Positions 47,451 to 58,342 of a stretch of DNA of 64,000 bases are shown one piece after another. The notes beneath the pieces are model-generated. The model did no database searches, was not told the DNA's origin, and was given only the letters and a program-made list of their open reading frames with translations. How positions within the stretch are numbered: position 1 is the first letter of the stretch; each line of letters begins with the position of its first letter. The DNA lies in NCBI GenBank assembly GCA_034359265.1, contig CP136896.1, positions 21,545,501-21,609,500 on the forward strand, read 5' to 3'. Position numbers and translations under genes: made by a program. Source of the stretch: Canna indica. Taxonomy: Eukaryota > Streptophyta > Magnoliopsida > Zingiberales > Cannaceae.

Positions 47451-50042
47451 ACTGCTTAGGCTGGTTTTTCTGCTTGTTTGCTCGTTTTTGGATTTCGTCT
47501 TCACTAAGTCTACTTATATAACATTTTTTAACATTAAAACATAAATGTTATATAAGAATTATCCCATATTTGGATTCAATAAAAATACTTAAAAAATCAA
47601 AATCCTTAAGAATCAAAATCTAACTTTTGGGGTCTAGTACAAATTTTTTAGAAATAGAAATTTTCTAATCTTTTGGGTCAAGTATGGGTAGGCTAAAGGC
47701 TTCCAAAAAATTCTTAAAAATATCTTATTTTCTAATTTTTACCTAAGGAACAATTATCGGTGCTTTTCGTGCCAAGAAAATATCTAGGTCATATAGCCCT
47801 CAAAGGAGCTCCCTAGGCTTAGTGAATTTCAGAATCGTTTTTGATTTTCTAGTTTTTCATGATTTGGGGTTCGGGTTTGGTTTATGGGTTTCTTTGCATC
47901 ATCATGATGATTTATAATTTATCTAGACACCCTAAACCTACACTCCATCTTCCCGACGAATCCCGAGTGTCGACGAGCGTCCTTGCCGATTTCTTCGATT
48001 TTTTTGATCGGGAACGTTGAGCGCTAACCGACTTAGAACCTAAAAGATTTATCAATGAAACATTAGTTACATGTTTGTAATCATCAAAATCGAGATTAAG
48101 ACCAAGGTTGAAAATCTTAGTCCAACAATGAGATCTCCAATGGTGAGGGGTATTCCGGGAGAAAAATACTGTCGACTTCTCAAAGTTGACTTGTTGGCCG
48201 CTAGCAGAAGCAAACTATTTGAGGACAGCCGAGATGAGAGAAACATGCAAGTTATGAGCCTTATTGAACAATATTATGTCGTCAGCAAAGAAGAGGGAAG
48301 AGACTGGCGGGCTGTGGCGGGCTATTTGAGGATCAGAAGATTATTCAAATCTTACATACAAAGGATAAAAAGGAACGGGGAGAGTGGATCGCCTTGGCGA
48401 AGGCCTCTTTGAGGACGGAAGAAACCGAAGGAGCTACCATCCATATTAATGGAGTATGATACAGTTGAGACACATTGCATAATAATTTCGATAAAAGCTT
48501 TATGGAAACCCATAGACTGTATAATGGACTGTAAGAAGCTCCACTCAATACGGTTGTAGGCCTTACTCATATCAAGTTTAATTATCATATCAATGGACGA
48601 CCTCTAAGGTTTGGTTTTAAGGTTTTGCATTAGCTCGTGAGCAAGCAGGATGTTATCCGAGATTAATCGACCCTTAATAAAGGCGCTCTGGTTTGGTGAG
48701 ATGATGGAGTCCATAATTCATTGGAGCCTAAACATAAGTAGTTTGGAAAACACTTTGTAGATACAGTTGCACAAACTGACAGGACGAAGTTGAGTCATAT
48801 CTTGGACAGTCTTGCATTTAGGAATGAGAGTTATAGCTGTGTGGTTGAAACTTCTCAGTAATCTTCTATTTCTAAGGAAGGAAGAGGCAGCCTTGAAGAT
48901 GTCATGCCCAATGATATCCCAATATTTATGCATGAAGCCACCAGTAAAATCGCCAGGTCTAGGGGCGCTATCTCCATTAATTGAGAATGCAACATGTTTA
49001 ATCTCTTTCGTTGTTGTTGGGCGAAGCAACCAGCTGTTCATATGCCTGTTCACCTTGGGTGCTAAGTCACTTAGAGCGTCCAATGGGCAAGCATGATTTA
49101 GAGAGGCAAATAAGTCTTTGAAGAAAGAGATGGCAGTATCCACAACTACTTCAGTGCCTTCAACCCATTGTCCATGCTAATTTTTAATGCATGAGACCAA
49201 ATTTCTGCTGCATCTATCCACAGTGCAAGCAGGAAAGAATGATGTGTTTCTGTCTCCCTCTGGCAGCCACTTGATTCTAGATTTTTGCTTCCAGAATTGT
49301 TCCTCCTCTTTAATAGCTTTAGTGAGTTCAAATTCCTTTGCACGAGGTTTATTAGAATTATGAGAGGGAGAAACCGAGCACATGTGAGATATTTGTGTCG
49401 AGAGGATCTTAACTTGAAAAGTTGAATTGAATTGTTGATCTTTTCTCCAAGTTAAGAGTGACTTGCGGGCCTGCTTAAGTTAACATAATGAATTGATTGG
49501 ATCCTGAGAAATGAGATTGTCGTGCATTTGGAGATGACCTCATGCACTTGCTGGTTTTTAAACCACCTCTTATCAAATTTGAAAGAGGTTTTTGAATGCT
49601 TCGGGATATTAGAGATAGGGAGAATTGGACGGTGATCACTGCCCAAGAGATCAAGATGAGAGACATACTTATTAGGCCATGTCTGGAACCATAGTAGATT
49701 GCCTAAGAATCTATCCAAAGTTTTCTCAAAGAAAAAAGGAGCATTAAGAGCTCGCACTCTCTGGTAAGGAAGAGAAGGTCTTCAGACATAGAATGGTGGA
49801 AAGGAGCTCCGCCAACTTTTTCTTCTTCTGTCAAAATGAAATTGAAATTACCACTGAAGAATAGGAGAATTGAGATTCTAAATGATGGATATGAGGACAA
49901 ATATCTAAGATTGTCAAATCCATAGGTTTTGAAAAGCTTAGTGTATTTACTACCATGATGTTTGACGTCCATCAGAAACAAGCACTCTGGGGAGTTTTTG
50001 AAGGACAATTCCCCAACCCTTGACAATTCCATACTAAGATAT

Positions 50043-51364
50043 TCATAATTGGGTTGGGAGCCAGTTAGGGTTGGCCACTTCCACCACTGGGCAATATGAG
50101 GAAATGCAACTTTTTTTTGCTTGTTTCGAAATATCCAGATCTAAGTTCTCCCCAACTCGTTTACGATTAGTCGTAAGAACAAAATTATCCTTTGAACCGA
50201 TTTGTCCTGGCCCAGAAGCCAATTTATGGGTGGCTATTTTTGCTTTTCTGACCAAGGAGGAACGTTTGGGAGGACTTGGAGTAGAAGGAGTACAATGTTG
50301 GGTGGGCATGTAAGCCCCTCATTAGCAGGAACATGAGCAACAAGAGTATCATTGGGAGACATTGAAAGAGAAGATAGATTGCGAAGAACTTGTGCTTGGA
50401 TAGTGGGGGGACAGTTTGATCCATTACTTCTCTGCCACTGTACAGAATTTCGATCAATTAGTTTGCTAGTCTGTGAAGCTCTCAGCAACAAGCCGAATCT
50501 GTAGTCTTCAGCCTTACCTTCTTTCTCATCTTGGATCAGTTTGGAGCAAACCTTGTCATCATGACCAATGAATCTACAGTAATAACAAAATAGGGGAAGC
50601 CTCTCATATCTGAAGTCGGTCCAAAATTTGCCATGATTCAGAGAAGCCGAAGAGACACCTCTCTTGATCGAACTCTCTATGTCCAACATAACTTTGGCTT
50701 TGATAATGAATCAGTGTGAGTCTTTAACACATAAGAGGCTAGTTTGTTCCACTTCTCATATGCGGCTATAGATTTTGTGCCCGACTTTTTGTGTTGCAGA
50801 GATGGCCAGGGACTCCCCAGCACTAGACCCAGAAGGGAGCCTTGTTGAATATGTAGTCGGAAGGATCAGTACCATGAAATCATTGAATATATAGTCGAAA
50901 GGATCAGTGCCATGAAGCCATTTAATATGTAGTCGGAATGATCAGTGCCATGAAGCCATTGCTTCAGAATCAAGAGTTAGTTCTTATATAACCATGGCTG
51001 TCCTCGGAGAGTTTTAAGCATATATTTCCATATCGTCTTCGAAGTAGAACTTAAAAAATTTTGGTTCAATCTCTTCACATCGAAAACCCTTGGGAGTATT
51101 CCAGATACTTGAGAGAACAATGAGCATAGTGTTTTGAGACAGGGACTTCTCAGTCCAAAGTTTATCAATAAGATTGTGAATAGAAGAACCTGAGGAGGAG
51201 GATACATCTTCATCACCGAGTTGGACATGTTCTTCGCCAGGGAGGATGAGGGGGGAGGGATGCCATGAATCTGCTCCATTGAAACACCGACGAGGACGGG
51301 AACCTATGTAGGGGAAAAACCACATGAAGGGAGAAGCCGATGAACAGAGAAGAACTCCACTCAA
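50043..51364 (-). pseudogene. LINE ORF1 (DUF4283 and zinc knuckle), broken
   Basis: The N-terminal part (51364-51014) ends in GFRCEEIEPKFFKFYFEDD, typical of the DUF4283 domain of plant LINE ORF1; the last strands and PWLYKN continue in a shifted frame (to 50977). The middle part (50689-50234) has YERLPLFCYYCRFIGHDDKVC, containing the zinc knuckle C-x2-C-x4-H-x4-C. The basic C-terminal part is at 50309-50043. Frameshifts separate the parts. In an intact element the protein coats LINE RNA. Confidence 0.8.
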
Positions 51365-51428
51365 GAGACGTGGGGAGCTTAAGAGACATACATTATTCTA
51401 ACCAATTGTTCACTATTTAACTCTTTGT

Positions 51429-51672
51429 ATTCCTCTCTCTTAACTCTCTTTTAATTATTTCTCCCTCTTTTAATGATTTAACACTCACTTTTGTTTCTCT
51501 GTGATTGGAACCGGTTCATCTCTCTTCCCCTCTCTCTTTGACCGATCAAATAACTAGTTTGACCGTATTGCCCCGTACAATTTAATGTATCATTTTAATG
51601 ATTTAACACACACTCTCACCCCCTCTCTCTCTCATCTGCCGATTCAACTATCTCTCATCCCCTCTCTCTGTC
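51429..51672. other. CT-rich flank, related to 43020-43210
   Basis: GGTTCATCTCTCTTCCCC and TTTAACACAC(A)CTCTC phrases match the block near 43050-43160. It continues after the solo LTR at 52650-52740. Non-coding. Confidence 0.5.
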
Positions 51673-51997
51673 TGTTGGCTTAAGGGTTCCCCTTAAGCTT
51701 AGATCTTTATTTTGATGATAACAAATAAGTATTTAATCTATGTGTGAAGTTTTGAGTTCAGGTTGAGGTTGCGATAAGCATGCGATCTTCGTTCGGAAAA
51801 ACGAAGGAAAAAGATCGTCAAGAAACGAAAGAAAAGATTGTCAAAGAAAAGGCTGAGGTATAGATTGAGTAGATATCCTGTAATATACCCCTAGGATCTC
51901 ATCCTAAACCTAATTGTAAAGTTATCCAAGTTAAGACTTGGTAACTAAATATATGAAAAAATATGTAACAAAGATAAAGAAAAAATCAGCCTCAGCC

Positions 51998-52295
51998 TGA
52001 GTTTGGTCGACCGAACAAGGCAAAAAATTGGCAGTAGCCAATTCGATCGACCGGGCGGTCAACCGAAGATGGGTAAAAAATGGCAGAAGGCTACTTTCGG
52101 TCGATCGATCGATGGACCGACCGAGGTCAAAAATTGGCAATAGCTTCTTCGGTCGATCAGACAACAGAGAAGCAGAATCGCGACTCTGGCGGTCGACCCT
52201 CCGGTCGACCGAACAGAGTGATTAAAGCACAGATTGCCAGCGATCGCTAGACAGTCGATCAGTCGGTCGACTAACGATCGACCGACAAGCGATCG
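51998..52295. repeat. GGTCGACC palindrome cluster in the solo LTR
   Basis: About nine copies or near copies, such as TTTGGTCGACCGAAC, TTCGGTCGATCGATCGAT and CCGGTCGACCGAAC, with irregular spacing. Confidence 0.75.
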
Positions 52296-52343
52296 AACGG
52301 CGTCCAACGGGCGAAAAAATGCCCGTTGAAGAGTCGTTTGGTT

Positions 52344-52364
52344 GAGGGGTTATAAATACCCCTC
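52344..52364 (+). promoter_or_regulatory. TATA box in a perfect hairpin
   Basis: Arms GAGGGGT (52344-52350) and ACCCCTC (52358-52364) enclose TATAAAT. Confidence 0.65.
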
Positions 52365-52889
52365 ACCTAACTCCTTTAACACTTCTTAGAGACTTAATTG
52401 TTAATTAAGCATTCAAATGAGAGTTTTGAGGTAGTGGAGTAGGCGGTTGGCTGAACCACTATATTTCCTCTCGTTAGCATTCTTGATTGTTTACTTATTG
52501 TTGTGTTTGATATTTGATAACAAACATTATTGAGTTGCATTTGAATTTGGTCGAAGTTAAAATTGAGCAAAAGAACATTGACTAAATAAGAAAAAGAATA
52601 CACACTATTCAATCCCCCCTTCTAGTATGGATTTTCACTCAACACTGTCTACTTTTTATCCTCCACTCTTTCTCTCTTTGTTGAATGTGAAGAGCCACCC
52701 AAGATCCTCCATTTGAATCCAAGGCTTAAGTGACATCTTCATAATGAAGTTTGGTTGACATGATAATTTTAAATTTTCATATTTATTTATTTTAAATAAT
52801 TTTAAATAATTTTAAATATAATTTAATACTTCTCTTTTAATTAGAGCTTACCTCTCTTTGATTGCATGTAAAATAATATTATTTTCTCT

Positions 52890-53100
52890 CTCTCATACGC
52901 CTCTCCCATTACGTCTCCTCAACTTCCTCCATGATTTAATGACACATGTCTTTGATTGCATGTAAAGTCTACCACGTCGTCTCCTCAACTTAATCAAATA
53001 TCACCTCTTTAATGACACATGTCTTTGATTGCATGTAAAGTCTACCACGTCTCCTCAACTTAATCAAATATCACCTCTCTTGGATGGCATGTAAAGTAAC
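52890..53100. repeat. tandem duplication, unit about 70 bp
   Basis: GACACATGTCTTTGATTGCATG followed by TAAAGTCTACCACGTC and CTCAACTTAATCAAATATCACC is repeated at about 52941 and 53011, with a diverged further unit at 53071. Non-coding. Confidence 0.7.
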
Positions 53101-53980
53101 GTAGCCTCTCCTCTTTCCCACCTACTTTTAATTGCAAGTAAAGTAGCATTACTCCCACTCTCTCTATGTTCACGTCTCCGCATTGGGTACGCCTCTGCCT
53201 CTTCTCTTTTCGTGGTAGGAGGACCTCTTTAGGCCATGGAAGTCACCGTTGTCATTACTCGAGTGACATCGGTGTTGACATCGCCGATGACGATCTTAAA
53301 GGCGAGAGATGAGCAAAGGAAGGTTTGAGAAAACAAAATGCACGAAGAGTCAAATTGAGAGGGTAGGGGGAGTTTTGAAGCCCGATAGGCAATTGCCTCT
53401 CCATCCAAAGGTCGACATTCGTGGCAAATCGACAGAACAAATCCTAGTCGAACGCCCCATTAGCAGCGTAAGTTCAATCACTTCAAAATTAATGATTGGA
53501 TCTCCACATCATGATTGCTCCGTGTTAGAATTAGGGAAAATATCTAAATATAGTATGTACTTTGGCCTTTGTCTCAATTATGGCCTGTACTTTAATTTGT
53601 CTCAATTATATACATATACTAAGACATTTATTCCAATTGTGGCCTTCCGTCAAGTCTCCGTTGGGTGCCCCATTAACCTGACCACGTGGCATGCTGACAT
53701 GTAAAAAAATTTATTTTTTAATACTCACTTGCCACGTCATTTAAGTCGGGTCATTAATTTTTTTTCCCAAACACAATGTCAGCAACCATGCTTCTTTATA
53801 CACTCGAGTCCTTCCTCAACTCTAAATGTCGCTAGTCGCTGAAGCATATCGCCAGTCACCAATCGCCGAAGCTTTCGCTAGTCGCCAAAGGTTTTCCACC
53901 AGCCGAAGGTTATCTGTATGCCACTCTTGTTCATTGTTTATATTCTAGGGCATAAAAATGTATCAATATAATCTGTATCC
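53101..53980. other. no gene recognised
   Basis: An open frame at 53309-53704 shows no domain; its second half overlaps sequence of generic plant-transposon style (GTACTTTGGCC, CCAATTGTGGCC). No boundary established. Confidence 0.3.
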
Positions 53981-55320
53981 TTAGGGTCCGTTTGGTTCGC
54001 AAACTGCTCATCACAGGACACCAGATAAGGACAAGGATAAAACACCAGGTGTCTTGGGACAGCAGCTATACCATGTTTGTTTTGTTAAGAACATGACACA
54101 ATATCCAATCACGTCCTGTGTTTGTTTCGCTATAACACAGTCCTGTACATGACAAAATAACCAAAATACTCTTGCATATTTTTAATGCTCAAATTCAATT
54201 TTATACATAAAATTCTTGCCATAGTCTAAAATTTCTTAATACAAGTAGTAAAAAAAGTTGAGATAGTAATTCCATATAAGACACCAAACAAGACATCAAA
54301 TAAAGTAAGTTGAGAGCTACAAAATCAATATAACACAACCAATTAAGTAGCCAACAATGATATCTTTTGATTGAAGTTCATAATGTTGTTATCGTACTAC
54401 AAATTTAGATTAGAAAATACAAATTTTACATTCTTAGTCCAAAGTGAAACACAACATTTCTGCTCATTCTCATTAATCAGCATCTTCAGTTTCTTCGTCT
54501 TCAGGTACATCTCGTAGATGCAACACATTGTTGCACTTGCAAATGAAATGAAGCAAGTAGGCTTAATGGAGTCAATTACCACAAAATTGCAAGTCATTAG
54601 GCTCAATAATCATTCAATAGCTTCATCATTTTGAACCTATTGTGAATCTACTATTAACAGGTTAAACTTTTTTTGAGTAAAAATTATCAACTTGATAAAA
54701 CCGTTCAAGACATCCTGTGCTAAATAAGATCATAATTTCATTAAATATCACTTAATACCAACAAACATGCAATATAAAATAAGATGAATAAAGATTTTCA
54801 TCTTGCCAAGAAGATAGCAAGGTGGGAAGAAGCAAAAACGTGAACATAATGCAAGAACTATACCCAACTCTTTTGATGTTGCAGACATGAAAGGAAGCAC
54901 AATGGTCAGTGTAATGCAAAGTTTGTAGATTTGAAAGGAAGCAAAATGGTCAGTATAATGAGTTCATTCAACTCTTTTTTTAATGAAGAGGAGTTCCAGC
55001 CAAGTAATTCTCTTTTGGAAGGAGCTTTTTTGTTGGTTTTTTACTGCATCGTTTCAATGAAGTCTTATTGAGAAAATCAAAACATGAATAAACATTCAAT
55101 CATTTTCCATACAGGAAAACCATGAGACTAAATTGCAGTTTCAGGTTCTAGTCAAATCTATATTATAGCATAAATTGCAACTAATCTACAAATTGCGTAC
55201 ACTACCAAATTATTAACTACTGCAACATAGCATAAATCAAAATTACCTATATATGATTTTATGATTTCAAACAAAAGATAAATTTTTAGATTGCCCATAG
55301 AAGCAGTAAATCATGATTAC

Positions 55321-55992
55321 CTCCGAAGTGATGTAGTACAATCGACGTTGCAACAGTGACATTGAGTGATGCAGTTCCACAATCGTATTGAGAGATGTAC
55401 ACAAAGAAGTCGCATATCTCACATTCCTTCGCAGATAGTCCGATCCCCTTAGCCAAACAATGAAGAACTCTCAGCAAATTATTAGAAAGGAAAATAAAGA
55501 CAACTCCAAAGGAGCAAACTTTGTTGCAAGAAAATAAACAGGGCAGACCTTATTACCAAGGAGAAAAGTTGTGCTCTTCTTGAAAGGGTGTTATGTGATG
55601 GAGAACGCCCCATCGGTGATCTCCACTCCGCATATATCGCAGTTCCTCTCCTCCTAAAAATGATGATTAAACTGAGTGAGTGGGGAACAGATTAATGGAA
55701 CCCTAGATTGGGACGAAAGGGGGGGGGGGGGGGGGTGAGAGGGTGCCTTGAGGTAGTTGCGAGCCTGGGAGAGCGAGTGGAAGTGGTGAAAGCGGAGGTG
55801 GGAGGTCGAGTCGTGACTTTCGAAGGTGTTGAAGTCGCGGCGTCCATCGAGGATGATCTCTGAAATCCTGAAGGCGATAGTGCTGCGGGCCATCGTCCCT
55901 ACATTGTGACGCTTCGCTATGTTATGCACCAACAATAGACTCTCCACCATCGTGTGATCCGTGTTCCTGTGAGACGGCGTCCTTCGTGACAT
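55321..55992 (-). pseudogene. captured SpoU/TrmH-family RNA 2'-O-methyltransferase gene, truncated and decayed
   Basis: Three exons are visible: 55747-55992 (82 codons from an ATG), 55549-55653 (35 codons) and 55321-55447 (42 codons plus one base); acceptors are AG and the second and third donors are GT. Phases fit. The three SPOUT motifs are in order: IAKRHNVGTMARS (motif 1, N-x-G...R), STTFLLGNKGIGLS (motif 2, where Lys replaces the conserved Glu), and GTASLNVTVATSIVLHHFG (motif 3). CDICGVEITDGA, typical of the plant cytosolic or organellar members, lies between 1 and 2. Defects: the first donor is GC (AAG|GCAC), a TAA stops exon 2, motif residues are changed, and the C-terminal exons were not found. 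The intact family methylates ribose in tRNA or rRNA. Retained introns show capture from genomic DNA, not from mRNA. Confidence 0.8.
55719..55735 (+). repeat. G17 homopolymer
   Basis: A run of 17 G lies in the first intron region of the captured methyltransferase. Its length may be unreliable in the assembly. Confidence 0.8.
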
Positions 55993-57134
55993 CCATGGTC
56001 CGACGGGCAGTGAGGGGTGGAGGGGGCGCTGGCGACAGAATGGGGAGATTATATTAAGAGGAGGCGAGAGGAGGGAGATCATGTAGTTACCTGGGCGAGA
56101 GACGATCGGAGAAGACGACCGGCGAGAGCAATGGGCAGCGAGGCAACTGTGTGAAGCAACAAGCGAGAGGCGCGTGTGCGATAGATGTTGGCTAGGAGAG
56201 ACCCGTGTTTAGTCGAGGGCATTGAGGTCTTTTTCCCTCAATGTCCTCCGCCCTATTTTGGTGTACTGAGAATTTTTTTGGTACACCAAAAGAGCCCAAA
56301 ATCCTATCCCCATCAAGATTTTAAATCCCGTCCCTCCCCATTTTTGCAAAACAAACATGGGACAAGAGTAGAAATCCAGTCCAGTCCCCTGTTTTTTAAC
56401 GAAACAAACGGGCCCTTAGTTTTTGCTAGGCCTTGACTTCAATCGTATTGTTGAGTGAAATCCCACACTAGAAAGGGGGGTTGAATAGTGTGTATCCCCC
56501 TTTTGTTTTTTTTGTTTTTTTTTGTTTTTTTGCTCAATTTTCTTTTTGCTCAATTTTAACTTCAACCAAATGCAAATGCAACTCAATAATGTTTGTTATC
56601 AAATATCAAACACAACAATAAACAAACAATCAAGGCAATGCTAATGCGAGGAAATGTAGTGGTTCGGTCAATCGCCTACTCCACTACCTTGGCTCCACAC
56701 CAAGGATTTCTAACCAACTACTTTATAGAACTTGTGTTTCCCTTTGAATACAATTGATGACACAATTCTCACATCTTTGAGAACTCCTCAAACCTATTCA
56801 CCTAGACAAAACACAATTCTACAAAGTATACCCCAAAGTGTTTACTCTAGCACACCTAGTAAGCTATTACAAATGAAGACAAGTTTAAACAACTCTTAAA
56901 ATACAATGAAAAGAGCTAAGAATTAAAAGCAAGAACCAATGCTCTTTTCCCAAGCCTTCAAGCCTCCAACTCGTCAAGTCGTTGAGCTCGAATCAAAGCC
57001 CGAGTTGAGGAAGAATGGGTGCTTGAAGAAATTGTTGACGGAAGAACCGAGCGCAAGCAATCGATCTTTAGAAGGCTCAAAACTCTCCTTTGAATGCTTA
57101 ATTAAGTCTCTAAGAAGGATTAAAGGAGTTAGGT

Positions 57135-57155
57135 GAGGGGTATTTGTAACCCCTC
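57135..57155 (-). promoter_or_regulatory. TATA-type hairpin with mutated TATA box
   Basis: Arms GAGGGGT (57135-57141) and ACCCCTC (57149-57155) pair perfectly; the minus-strand loop is TACAAAT instead of TATAAAT. Confidence 0.55.
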
Positions 57156-57184
57156 AATCGAACGGCTCTTCAACGGGCATTTTT

Positions 57185-57535
57185 TCGCCCGTTGGACGCC
57201 GTTCGGTTGCTTGTCGGTCGATCGTCGATCGATCGACCGATCGACCGCCTAGCGACCACTGGCAATCTGTGTTTTAACTGCTCTATTCGGTCGACTGGAG
57301 GGTCGACCGAATGAGTCGCAATTCCATGATTCTATTCCTTTACTATCCGATCGACCGAAGCAAGCACTGCCAGATTTTGCCTCGGTCGGTCGATCAACCG
57401 ATCGACCGAAGAAGCCTTCTGCCCATTTTTACCCATCTTCGGTCGACCGAATTGTCTTACTGCCAATTTTTGGCATCATTCGGTCGACCGAATTAGCTAC
57501 TGCCAATTTTTTTTCCTTGTTCGATCGACCGAACT
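57185..57535. repeat. GGTCGACC palindrome cluster in the copia 3' LTR
   Basis: About nine copies or near copies, including the perfect 16-base ATTCGGTCGACCGAAT (57478-57493), identical to the one at 3241-3256 in another element. Confidence 0.75.
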
Positions 57536-57861
57536 TAGGCTGAGGCTAATTTTTTCTTTATCTTTGTTACATGCTTTTTCATAGATTTAGTTACCAAGTC
57601 TTAACTTGGACAACTTTACAATTAGGCTTGGGATGAGATCCTAGGGGTATATTACAAGATATATACTCAATCTATACCCGAGCCTTTTCTTTGGTGTTTT
57701 TTTCTTTCGTTTCTTGACGATCTTTTCCTTCGTTTCTCCGAACGAAGTTCACATGCTTATCGCAACCTCAACCTGAATTCAAAACTTTACACATAGATTA
57801 AATACATGTTTGTTATCATCAAAATGAAGATCGAAGCCTAAGGGGAATCCTTAAGCCAACA

Positions 57862-58342
57862 ATCTCCCCCTTTTTGATGATGACAAACATAACAAGGAAT
57901 TTTGAAAAAACATATGCATATTCTTTGCAAGTTTGAGTTAAGACATACATGAGTTAAGACATACACAATATATAACCCAACATATGCATACATAATATAT
58001 AACTCAATGTATGCTCCCCCTATCAATGTGCATATCATTCTTGTAACTCTCCCAATTTATATGCATCATAAAAAATAAATGTGACCTTACTTTTTTCTCC
58101 CCCTTTTGACATCAATAAAAAAGGGTAAGAATTAAGGTACAATTAATGAGTTTCATCATGAAAACCAAGAAAGCCATAAAACTAAGTATCATCTACCACT
58201 ATAGTCCTTCCTTTTAATGTAAGCCTATAGAAGGCAAACATCAATAAGTCGCAAAGCCCCACTACAGAGCAATACATAAGTGTGATGATACCTTGTAAAA
58301 TGCAATTTTTTTTAAAAACATGTATGTTTTGAAACAAAACTT
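57862..58342 (-). other. polypurine tract and 3' untranslated internal region of the copia element
   Basis: Minus strand CAAAAAGGGGGAGAT abuts the LTR; further purine tracts lie at about 58014-58105. No coding sequence until RNase H at 58343. Confidence 0.65.

Larger units (their letters stand above)
46517..48127 (-). mobile_element. copia solo LTR inside the LINE, 1611 bp
   Basis: Flanked by the 5-base duplication ATGAG (46512-46516, 48128-48132). The minus-strand start is TGTTGGACTAAG at 48127; the other terminus reads TA instead of the expected TG on the plus strand, so one end base has changed. It contains the LTR-end signature CACTAGAGGGGGGTGAATAG, a TATA hairpin at 47262-47279 and GGTCGACC motifs. 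No internal region is present, so it arose by LTR-LTR recombination. Confidence 0.88.
45260..50046 (-). pseudogene. LINE ORF2 (endonuclease / reverse transcriptase), broken
   Basis: ORF2 begins MNILVWNCQGLG, the usual start of plant L1 endonuclease, at 50046. Further on are the endonuclease motif LLGSDHRPI (about 49640), the RT motifs TAITLIPK (about 48830), [13 protein letters not shown] (about 48580), [13 protein letters not shown] (about 48390) and the catalytic FADD box (48278-48289). The frame then meets the solo LTR. Beyond it (46500 downwards) come QDKYLGLP-type sequence, YAMSCFMMP, FWW...HWVNW (46337-46065) and a zinc-binding RVT domain C-x2-H...H...H-x2-C near 45480. Frameshifts at about 50030, 49400 and elsewhere, and the LTR insertion itself, inactivate it. 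Product would nick target DNA and copy LINE RNA in the nucleus. Confidence 0.85.
45030..51414 (-). mobile_element. L1-type LINE, interrupted by a solo LTR
   Basis: Bounded by a perfect 14-base target duplication ATTTAACTCTTTGT (45016-45029 and 51415-51428), typical of target-primed reverse transcription. The 3' end on the minus strand is a short A-tract at 45031-45036. Without the solo LTR and its duplication (46512-48127) the element is about 4.8 kb. It keeps ORF1 and ORF2 regions in the normal L1 order, but both are broken by frameshifts and stops. The ORF1 stop and the ORF2 ATG overlap as ATGA at 50043-50046. Confidence 0.88.
51673..52644 (+). mobile_element. copia solo LTR, 972 bp
   Basis: Ends TGTTGGCTTAAG and CACTCAACA, flanked by the 5-base duplication CTGTC (51668-51672, 52645-52649). 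The first 130 bases match the LTR of the copia element at 56449-57861, so both belong to one family. It contains a TATA hairpin (52344-52364) and a GGTCGACC cluster (51998-52295). No internal region. Confidence 0.9.
53984..56415. mobile_element. PIF/Harbinger-like element carrying a captured gene, 2432 bp
   Basis: Flanked by TTA on both sides (53981-53983, 56416-56418). Terminal inverted repeats GGGTCCGTTTGGTTCGC and GGGCCCGTTTGTTTCGT agree at 14 of 17 positions; similar subterminal GTTTGTTTCGC motifs occur near 54118. No transposase is recognised. The right half contains three exons of a SpoU/TrmH-type RNA methyltransferase gene with introns, so it is a Pack-type element that took genomic DNA. 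The minus-strand frame at 54606-54397 has an acidic segment (VPEDEETEDAD) of unknown origin. Confidence 0.75.
56449..57861 (-). repeat. 3' LTR of the copia element, 1413 bp
   Basis: TGTTGGCTTAAGG at 57861 on the minus strand, TGTTGAGTG on the plus strand at 56449. It carries the CACACTA...TAGTGTG hairpin (56472-56500), a TATA-like hairpin at 57135-57155 and a GGTCGACC cluster at 57185-57535. Confidence 0.85.

Noticed and set aside
48071..48412. 113-codon plus-strand frame
   Set aside because: Antisense to the LINE reverse transcriptase and the LTR end.
51931..52307. Frames in the solo LTR on both strands
   Set aside because: Palindrome by-products within an LTR with proven ends.
53309..53704. 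131-codon frame
   Set aside because: No domain seen, and the second half overlaps transposon-style sequence.
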